Of a DNA stretch of 64,000 nucleotides, positions 58,422 to 64,000 are shown piece by piece. Source of the DNA: Elusimicrobiota bacterium (GTDB lineage: Bacteria > CG03 > SLGR01 > PWQF01). Every line of letters begins with the position of its first letter. The stretch's first letter is position 1. Where the stretch lies: the NCBI GenBank assembly GCA_003557485.1, contig PWOI01000130.1:1-64000 (forward strand), read 5' to 3'. Both the position numbers and the translations under genes were made by a program. Below the pieces are notes generated by a model. That model did not search any database. It was not told where the DNA came from and saw nothing but the letters and a program-made list of their open reading frames with translations.

Positions 58422-58450
58422 ATTATGTAAATTTAAAACACTATATGCAA
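58422..58450 (-). promoter_or_regulatory. promoter of the 58.4-54.8 kb operon
   Basis: TTGCAT (58450-58445), 17 bases, CATAAT (58427-58422) on the minus strand. Transcription should start near 58415, 10 bases before the ATG. Confidence 0.65.
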
Positions 58451-58461
58451 TATTTATCATA

Positions 58462-59274
58462 TCACCCCTTGATCCCGCCTATAGATATTCCCTGTATGAG
58501 TTTTTTCTGCCCTACAAGGAAAAGAACGAATGTAGGGATGGTTATTATAACCACTGCTGCCATAAGACGGACATAATCTGTAGCAAACTGTTCCTGAAAG
58601 ACGCTTAGTCCCAGCTGAACATTTCGCATATCACTGGAATGTGTGAATATCAGCCACCTGAACAGGTCGTTCCATTCAGCCACAAAAGTGAATATAAAAA
58701 GAGTCCCGGCGGCCGGAAGCGCCTGTGGAAAAACCACTTTCCACAGTGTAGTCCACCTTGAAGCTCCGTCCACAGCGGCGGCCTCTTCAAGTTCTACGGG
58801 AACTTTTTTGAAAAACTGCCGGAAAAGATATATGCCGAATCCGTTGGCAAGCATAGGTATTATCATTCCGCGGTATGTGTTTATCCAGCCGAACCGTGAG
58901 AGCATTACAAAAAGAGGAACAATCAGAATATGATACGGGATTATAAGTGTAGCAAGAACCGACATAAATATAACTTTTTTACCTTTGAACTCCATACGGG
59001 CCAGTGCGTAGCCGGCCAGGGCAGATGTCAAAATCTGACCGAGTGTGACTGATACGGCTACGGTAAACGAATTAAAGAACTGGCGCGGAAAGTTTGTTGC
59101 CTGCCAGGCCGATACATAGTTTTCCCAGTTAAACTGCCTTATTATAAGAGAATATTCGCTAAGTACTTCAAGCCGTCCTCTGAGAGATGTAATTACTATC
59201 CATATAAACGGAAATATGAAAACAAGGCTGACTGCTATTAGCAGTATATGGGTAATTGCGCGGGAAACTTTCAT
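58462..59274 (-). CDS. carbohydrate ABC transporter permease (MalG-like)
   Basis: A 270-residue CUT1-type permease with six helices. The EAA loop is EEAAAVDGASRWTTLWKVVF (about 183-202), contacting the ATPase. It ends with VGQKKLIQGISIGGIKG. It lies immediately after the MalF-like permease with no gap. It forms the inner-membrane channel for a sugar or related solute. The ATPase gene is not adjacent, so a shared MsmK-type ATPase elsewhere is likely. Confidence 0.93.
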   Translation of the reverse strand: MKVSRAITHILLIAVSLVFIFPFIWIVITSLRGRLEVLSEYSLIIRQFNWENYVSAWQATNFPRQFFNSFTVAVSVTLGQILTSALAGYALARMEFKGKKVIFMSVLATLIIPYHILIVPLFVMLSRFGWINTYRGMIIPMLANGFGIYLFRQFFKKVPVELEEAAAVDGASRWTTLWKVVFPQALPAAGTLFIFTFVAEWNDLFRWLIFTHSSDMRNVQLGLSVFQEQFATDYVRLMAAVVIITIPTFVLFLVGQKKLIQGISIGGIKG

Positions 59275-60135
59275 TTATTCTTTCTCACCGAAAAATCTCA
59301 GGTAGAACCAGGTTGCCGCCATGACTATAGAAAAAAGAACCATTGTAGCGGCAGCTGCCATTCCAATATTAAACTCTGAAAAAGCCGTCTCGTATATGTG
59401 ATAGACCAGCGTAGTGGTGGCTCTCATCGGCCCCCCCCTCGTCATAACGTATATCTGGTCAAAGTCCCGAAATGCGAATATGAGATTTATAACAAGCACG
59501 AACGAAGTAGTGGGCAGAAGGTTTGGCCAGGTTACGTATCTGAACCTTTTCAGACCGTTCGCGCCGTCAATCATAGCCGCTTCGTAAAGATTGCGGGGAA
59601 TTACCTGCAGTCCCGCAAAAAAGATAACCATATTATAACCTATTCTTTGCCATAGTGTTACGATTATAACTGATAGAAGCGCCGTATCAGGGCTACCCAG
59701 CCAGTTTATCCTTGATATTCCAGCTCCTGCAAGAATGTGGTTAAGTATCCCGCTTCGGTAGTCGTATATCCACAGCCATATTACTCCGCTTGCCGCAAGG
59801 GAAACTATTACGGGTATAAATACCGAACTTCTGTAGATGGAGAATATCTTAATTTTTTCATTTACAAGCGCGGCAATAATCAATCCTATAGCCATTGACA
59901 GGGGGACAACTCCGGCCGCATAGACAGCTGTATTGCGGGCTGCCTGGAAAAAGACCGGGTCGGAGAGCATTTCAATATAGTTTTTAAGGCCTGCGAATGA
60001 GTAAACCCCTGATATCATATCCCAATTAAAAAAAGAAAGTAACAGCAGAAATATTATAGGTATTACAATAAAAATTATCAGGCACACCAGGCCCGGAGAA
60101 AGATAGAGATAGGGTTCCAGGGGCTTATGCCTCAA
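59275..60135 (-). CDS. carbohydrate ABC transporter permease (MalF/UgpA-like)
   Basis: 286 residues, six helices. The EAA loop is YEAAMIDGANGLKRFRYVTW (about 185-204). Short MalF/UgpA type without the large periplasmic insert. It overlaps the binding protein gene by 4 bases and abuts the MalG-like gene. Partner of the latter in the channel. Confidence 0.93.
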   Translation of the reverse strand: MRHKPLEPYLYLSPGLVCLIIFIVIPIIFLLLLSFFNWDMISGVYSFAGLKNYIEMLSDPVFFQAARNTAVYAAGVVPLSMAIGLIIAALVNEKIKIFSIYRSSVFIPVIVSLAASGVIWLWIYDYRSGILNHILAGAGISRINWLGSPDTALLSVIIVTLWQRIGYNMVIFFAGLQVIPRNLYEAAMIDGANGLKRFRYVTWPNLLPTTSFVLVINLIFAFRDFDQIYVMTRGGPMRATTTLVYHIYETAFSEFNIGMAAAATMVLFSIVMAATWFYLRFFGEKE

Positions 60136-61394
60136 AGAAGATCCCCGGCCTCCTGTGCCGCTTTACGGAGCGCTTCTACGGGAGAAACCCTTAGATAGAG
60201 GGCGCTTTCAATTGCCCTTCCTATCCTGTCAGATATGCGGGAATATTCCTTTACAGGAGGCCTCGCCCTTCCAAACTCCATTGAATCCACAAAAGTTTTT
60301 ATGAAAGGATTTTCTTCAAGAAACTGCCGGTATTCCGCGGATTCGGCAGCAAGGCGGTTTACAGGAAGATAGCCTGTATTAATTGCCCACTCTACCTGAA
60401 ATTCTTCTGACATTATGAATTTTGCGAATTCCCAGGCTGCCGCTTCCTTGGGTGCAGTAGACCTGAAGATATAGAGGTTCTCTCCTCCTATGTTGGTAGC
60501 TTGTTTTTTATCTCCCGGAAGAGGAAAAGAACCATAGTTTACTGTATCCTGCTGCTGAAGTACGGGATAGTTCCAGGGGCCGTTAATCATCATTGACACA
60601 CGGCCGGCAAGAAAAGGATCCAGTTTGTATCCGGCGTTTCTTTCGGAAAAAACCGCGCATTCATACTTATGTATAAGATCTATCCAGTACTGCAGGGCCC
60701 TTATGCCTTCCTGACTGTCGAACCTGGGCACTGTCATCGTATCGTCCAGGATATCACCGCCGGCCTGCCACAGGAAGGTCTGCCAGGTCCACACTGTCCA
60801 TTCTTCTGTGCCCAGGGGGATCAGCATTCCGAATCGTTCTATAAGGTCGCTTTCGGCAGAATGCTCTGTAATTTTGATGGCTGTATCACGCAAATCTTCC
60901 CAGGTGCGGGGCAATTCAGTTATACCTGCCTCCTGGAAATGGTCCTTGTTGTAGTATACGGCAAGACAGTTTGTTTCAAACGGCACTGTATAGATAACAC
61001 CGTTATAGCGGCCGGTATCAAGTATCCCTTCATATATTTTAGACGGGTCAAAACCGGTATCTTTTTCGATGAATTTTTCCGCCGGAAAAAGTTTTCCGCT
61101 TTCGGCAATCCTGCCTGTATAGACGGGCGCGAACCAGAGAAGGTCGGGCTGGCGGCCGGCGCTGAGAGCAGTCATTATGCGGGGCATAGCCCGGTCCTGA
61201 GCGCCTATGTTTTCAAGCTCTATTTTTATATCAGGGTTTCTTTCTTCAAAGAGCCGAACCTTCTTCTCAAGGAGCCGGTTGTTTTCAGGGCTTTCTATGC
61301 CGTGCCAGAACCTCAGCACAACCCTGTCGGAAAGACCCCTTCCGCATCCTGATATAAAAACAAGAGATAAGACTGCAAAAAGTTTTACCATCAT
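60132..61394 (-). CDS. sugar-binding lipoprotein of a CUT1 ABC transporter
   Basis: 420 residues. The signal ends FISGCGRG (Cys at about 17), so it is a lipoprotein. The mature protein is a SBP_bac_1-type bilobed binding protein: VVLRFWHGIESPEN, LSAGRQPDLLWFAPVY, VPFETNCLAVYYNKD, and MINGPWNYPVLQ. It captures an oligosaccharide or glycerol phosphate-like solute and delivers it to the two permeases that follow. The substrate cannot be told. GGAGG precedes the ATG. Confidence 0.93.
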   Translation of the reverse strand: MMVKLFAVLSLVFISGCGRGLSDRVVLRFWHGIESPENNRLLEKKVRLFEERNPDIKIELENIGAQDRAMPRIMTALSAGRQPDLLWFAPVYTGRIAESGKLFPAEKFIEKDTGFDPSKIYEGILDTGRYNGVIYTVPFETNCLAVYYNKDHFQEAGITELPRTWEDLRDTAIKITEHSAESDLIERFGMLIPLGTEEWTVWTWQTFLWQAGGDILDDTMTVPRFDSQEGIRALQYWIDLIHKYECAVFSERNAGYKLDPFLAGRVSMMINGPWNYPVLQQQDTVNYGSFPLPGDKKQATNIGGENLYIFRSTAPKEAAAWEFAKFIMSEEFQVEWAINTGYLPVNRLAAESAEYRQFLEENPFIKTFVDSMEFGRARPPVKEYSRISDRIGRAIESALYLRVSPVEALRKAAQEAGDLL

Positions 61395-61489
61395 GGAAAC
61401 CTCCTATGGTATTCTTCAGCATTCTACTGTTAAAAACATATTAACTAATAATTTTTAAATATCAAAATTAAAAGCGCATAACTGTCAAT

Positions 61490-61521
61490 TTGCCTTTGAC
61501 CTATATTTTTTGCTATATAAA
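61490..61521 (+). promoter_or_regulatory. candidate promoter of the flavodoxin gene
   Basis: TATATA (61514-61519) with TTGCCT (61490-61495) 18 bases upstream. The opposite strand has TTGACA in the same region (61489-61484), a possible -35 for the ABC operon, so the two may compete. Confidence 0.4.
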
Positions 61522-61584
61522 GGCACCTTAGAGGTTAATTTTGTAGCTTTCTTATGGAGGCGGATTCGTAAAAGGGAGGAAAGA

Positions 61585-62061
61585 ATGGCTAAAGTACTGA
61601 TTGTGTATTTCTCAAAAACAGGCAATACCCGAAAAATGGCGGAATACGTTGAAGAGGGTGCCCGGCAGGCAGGCGCGGAAACGGAACTTAAAGATGTAAA
61701 TGACACATCACCGGAAGATTTAGTTGAAGCCGACGGCATAATAATCGGTTCACCTACTTATTACGGTCTTCCATCTTACGAAATCAAAGAACTTATTGAT
61801 GAAAGCGTGAAATTTCACGGCAAACTGGAAGGCAAGGCTGGAGGCGCCTTTTCCTCTGCCGCAAATACCGGGGGCGGCAACGAAACTACAATAATGGCTA
61901 TAATACAGGCTTTGCTGATTCACGGTATGGTTGTGGCAGGAACATCCAAAGGAGACCATTACGGTCCGGTATCACTCGGCTCCCCTGACGAAAGAGTAAA
62001 ATCCCAATGTATCTCTCTTGGAAAAAGGGTGGCTCTACTGGCAGAAAAATTAACTTGCTGA
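61585..62061 (+). CDS. flavodoxin-fold NAD(P)H-quinone/flavodoxin family protein (WrbA-like)
   Basis: 158 residues. VLIVYFSKTGNTRKMAEYVE (4-23) binds the FMN phosphate, and IIIGSPTYYGLPSYEIKELI and GGAFSSAANTGGGNETT complete the FMN site. It may act as a flavodoxin or an NAD(P)H:quinone oxidoreductase. GGGAGG precedes the ATG at 61585; a longer reading from 61510 lacks a site. It overlaps the next gene. Confidence 0.88.
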   Translation: MAKVLIVYFSKTGNTRKMAEYVEEGARQAGAETELKDVNDTSPEDLVEADGIIIGSPTYYGLPSYEIKELIDESVKFHGKLEGKAGGAFSSAANTGGGNETTIMAIIQALLIHGMVVAGTSKGDHYGPVSLGSPDERVKSQCISLGKRVALLAEKLTC

Positions 62062-62960
62062 AAATTCTCTTAAACAGAAATTTTATTTTTTCCGCAAGCG
62101 TAATCATCGGGCTTGCTGCAGGTGATGTTATGGGAAAACTTTCCTTTCTCAATATGCCTATTCTTATGATTATAATGACTATTTCCTTAACGGAAACCGA
62201 TTTTTCAGCATTCAGGGATATTAAAAAATCCGCAAGTCCGGTTGCGGCAGGCATTGTTTTTAACTATATCCTGACATTTTTTGCAGTTATAGCTGTAGGT
62301 AAACTTTTTCCTCTGGGAGAATCCGTATGGGCAGGACTTGTCCTTGCCGCCGCTACGCCGCCGGGCCTGGCAATAGTTCCTTTTACAGCACTTCTGGGCG
62401 GAAACCTGTTTTATGCCTCCACCGCCACTCTTTCGGCTTTTCTTGCAACTCTTTTCCTGATGCCGTGGCTGACCGCTTCCTTTACCGGCAGCAAGGCGGT
62501 AAGCTTTTTATCCATACTCAACCTTATGATACTGCTTGTTATCATACCTCTCATTCTGGGAGTAATATTCCGGCGAATAGGGTTTGCTGATATCGCAAAA
62601 AAAATACACGGCCCGGCCGTAAACCTGGGATTCGGAATAATATTTATAGTTATATTCGGCGTAAACAGGATTTTTCTTGTAACCGAGCCGGGTTATATCA
62701 TAAAGCTTCTTATAATTTTCACAATTGTTGTTTTCGGCATCGCCTACGGGATGAAATATGCCCTGAAGAATAAAAACATCAGCAGGGAAGACAAGATAAG
62801 CATCATAATAGTATCCACAATAAAGAACTCTGTATTCGGAGCTACTGCGGGACTTTCGCTTCTGGGGCCTGAGGGAGCTCTACCCGGAACAGTTATGTCC
62901 TTTGTTATACTGGTTTACCTTATATTTATAGATAAGATAATCAGGCCTGAAACACTTTAA
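62007..62960 (+). CDS. BASS/bile acid:Na+ symporter-like membrane transporter
   Basis: 317 residues with nine to ten helices. VLAAATPPGLAIVPFTALLGG (about 110-130) and SIIIVSTIKNSVFGATAGLS resemble the bile acid:sodium symporter (BASS/SBF) superfamily, with a conserved Pro-Gly in a broken helix. Substrate unknown. The ATG at 62007 overlaps the flavodoxin gene by 55 bases; a TTG at 62055, which overlaps the flavodoxin stop more closely, is an alternative. The second start would remove 16 residues without touching the first helix. Confidence 0.75.
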   Translation: MYLSWKKGGSTGRKINLLKILLNRNFIFSASVIIGLAAGDVMGKLSFLNMPILMIIMTISLTETDFSAFRDIKKSASPVAAGIVFNYILTFFAVIAVGKLFPLGESVWAGLVLAAATPPGLAIVPFTALLGGNLFYASTATLSAFLATLFLMPWLTASFTGSKAVSFLSILNLMILLVIIPLILGVIFRRIGFADIAKKIHGPAVNLGFGIIFIVIFGVNRIFLVTEPGYIIKLLIIFTIVVFGIAYGMKYALKNKNISREDKISIIIVSTIKNSVFGATAGLSLLGPEGALPGTVMSFVILVYLIFIDKIIRPETL

Positions 62961-62970
62961 AACAAGATTA

Positions 62971-63402
62971 TTAGCCTTCGTTTATTTCAAGGACTTTAAC
63001 GTTAAACAGAAGGTTCTCTCCGGCAAGGGGATGATTGAAATCGATTTTTATATCTTCTTCCTCTACCTCTACAACTTTTACCGGCATCACCTGACCGGAA
63101 GGATTCTGGGTCTGAAGCATCATCCCTTCTTTGGGTTCCAGTCCTTCGGGAAGCTGAGAACGGGGAACTGTTTTTACCAGTTCTTCGTTTCTTGAACCAT
63201 ACGCGTTATCAGAGTCTATCTTAAATTCTTTTTCCTCGCCGATTTCCATTCCCATTACCGCATGGTCAAACCCCGGGATAACCTGTCCGGCCCCGGCAGT
63301 AAATTCCAGGGGCTTATCATCCTGAGATTTATCAAATACCTGGCCGCTTTCAAGTTTGCCTTCGTACTGAATTTTAACCTTATTCCCTTTTTCTACAGCC
63401 AT
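62971..63402 (-). CDS. slyD: FKBP-type peptidyl-prolyl isomerase SlyD
   Basis: 143 residues: KVKIQYEGKLESGQVFDKS (about 7-25), PLEFTAGAGQVIPGFDHAVM and the insert-in-flap domain around 75-125 give the SlyD layout. The metal-binding His-rich tail of E. coli SlyD is missing; the protein ends LEINEG. It is a folding helper. AAGGAGG precedes the ATG. It converges on the transporter gene with a 10-base gap. Confidence 0.95.
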   Translation of the reverse strand: MAVEKGNKVKIQYEGKLESGQVFDKSQDDKPLEFTAGAGQVIPGFDHAVMGMEIGEEKEFKIDSDNAYGSRNEELVKTVPRSQLPEGLEPKEGMMLQTQNPSGQVMPVKVVEVEEEDIKIDFNHPLAGENLLFNVKVLEINEG

Positions 63403-63515
63403 TTTTCCTCCTTAAGCTGGTTCTTTTTACTTCCTGAAACTGTAAGAACCTAACAAATATGGAAGTATAATGCAAATAACCTCTTTTTGATTATGTATGT
63501 AGAATTGCAGGTATG

Positions 63516-64000
63516 TTACCTGGATATGGAGTATTTTCTGTATTTGCCGGTTTTCAGGTTGATGATAGCGTAATCAAAGTTTCCCCCCTGTCCCGGTTGT
63601 ATACATACGGTTTTTCCAAGTTTGGCTGTCCATTTTTCAGAGACATAAGGCGATTCGTGTATATGCCCGTGAAGAGAGAACCGGGGCTGTTTTTCTTTTA
63701 TGAAATTATATACTGCCTTTGAACCTACCCTGTCTCCCGTAAGGCAATGGTCAAGCCCAAGCCGGACGGGAGGCATGTGAATAATATATATTGCTTTTCG
63801 TGTATCTTTCGGGACCGGCAGTTTCTTAAGCTCTTCATCAAGAGTGGGCAGTTCTGATGCGCGTTTCATCCAGTTAATGTATTTAAACCCTTTTTTTGTG
63901 GAAACAACTCCTTTCATTCTATCTTCTTTAAGCCTGTATTTATCGGTGTCTCTTCTGCACCTGTCCTTGAGCAGAAAGGGATAGTCTGCGACAAGGTTCA
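63516..64000 (-). CDS. metallophosphoesterase, 3' part only
   Basis: The reading frame stays open to the right edge of the window, so the gene begins outside. The visible part has IIHMPPVRLGLDHC, GSKAVYNFIKEKQPRFSLHG and GHIHESPY (HGHIH at about the 110th visible residue), the C-terminal metal motifs of a calcineurin-like phosphoesterase. The N-terminal DxH and GNH motifs would lie off the window. An internal ATG at 63917 is not the start because the family needs the upstream motifs. Confidence 0.8.
   Translation of the reverse strand, partial: NLVADYPFLLKDRCRRDTDKYRLKEDRMKGVVSTKKGFKYINWMKRASELPTLDEELKKLPVPKDTRKAIYIIHMPPVRLGLDHCLTGDRVGSKAVYNFIKEKQPRFSLHGHIHESPYVSEKWTAKLGKTVCIQPGQGGNFDYAIINLKTGKYRKYSISR

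Noticed and set aside
1-64000. CRISPR arrays, insertion sequences, phage genes or toxin-antitoxin modules
   Set aside because: No repeated spacers, transposase, integrase or toxin families were recognised on either strand.

Overview
This 64 kb window reads as a chromosomal segment of a Gram-negative, strictly anaerobic or oxygen-avoiding bacterium. An outer membrane is implied by a TamB/TamA pair and about nine small proteins with a signal peptide and beta-barrel-like sequence, several ending in an aromatic residue. Anaerobic life is implied by a superoxide reductase, two rubrerythrins, a flavodiiron protein, flavoredoxin, a ferredoxin:thioredoxin reductase and PerR. MenA and a long-chain prenyl diphosphate synthase suggest menaquinone. 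GlnRS, ptsI and a diadenylate cyclase are present. I cannot name the phylum from the window; a poorly sampled diderm lineage is likely. There is no CRISPR array, insertion sequence, prophage or integrase, and no gene-free stretch longer than 300 bases.

Layout. 139-7856 (minus) is one long operon: CxxCxxCC protein, cyclophilin lipoprotein, cupin, flavoredoxin, barrel protein, valS, membrane-anchored protein, rph, rdgB and a tRNA-Pro that overlaps rdgB. A nucleoside kinase-like gene lies upstream at 7905-9419. At 9.5-11.2 kb are an RRM RNA-binding protein and a flavodiiron protein (plus). At 11.2-14.9 kb (minus) is a FecR-domain protein with two barrel proteins behind a near-perfect CRP-type site. 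At 15-22 kb (minus) are a ptsI operon and a YhaO/YhaN-type nuclease-ATPase pair. At 22.1-26 kb (plus) is an unusual three-gene operon: a zinc-ribbon/OB-fold membrane protein, a TctA-family permease of archaeal type, and a DUF457-type membrane hydrolase. At 26-27.5 kb (minus) is perR-rbr-sor.

At 27.5-31 kb are single genes: a P-loop protein, DUF4870, MEDS and a SurA-N-like chaperone. At 31-38 kb (plus) are tamB-tamA, diadenylate cyclase and a small zincin. At 38-45.6 kb are a ZIP transporter, nitroreductase, glnS divergent from tauE, an exported Pcm, a spermidine synthase-like membrane protein and a half-size GDT1. At 45.8-53.3 kb are Csp, a response regulator, rlmN, a DEAD-box helicase, a release-factor-like protein, TspO, an FAD oxidoreductase and barrel proteins. 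At 53.4-54.7 kb (minus) is a thiol/rubredoxin operon. At 54.8-58.4 kb (minus) is an operon ending in menaquinone-type prenyl genes. At 58.5-61.4 kb is a CUT1-type sugar ABC transporter without its ATPase. At 61.6-64 kb are flavodoxin, a BASS-type transporter, SlyD and a partial metallophosphoesterase.

Recurring theme. Many transcription units begin with a -10 hexamer only 6-9 bases before the ATG and no Shine-Dalgarno sequence (YkgJ-like, YhaO, perR, tamB, diadenylate cyclase, glnS, tauE). Others (csp, slyD, the 54.7 kb operon) have strong Shine-Dalgarno sites. The organism therefore seems to use leaderless and leadered mRNAs side by side. All names come from motif recognition by eye; no database search was run.
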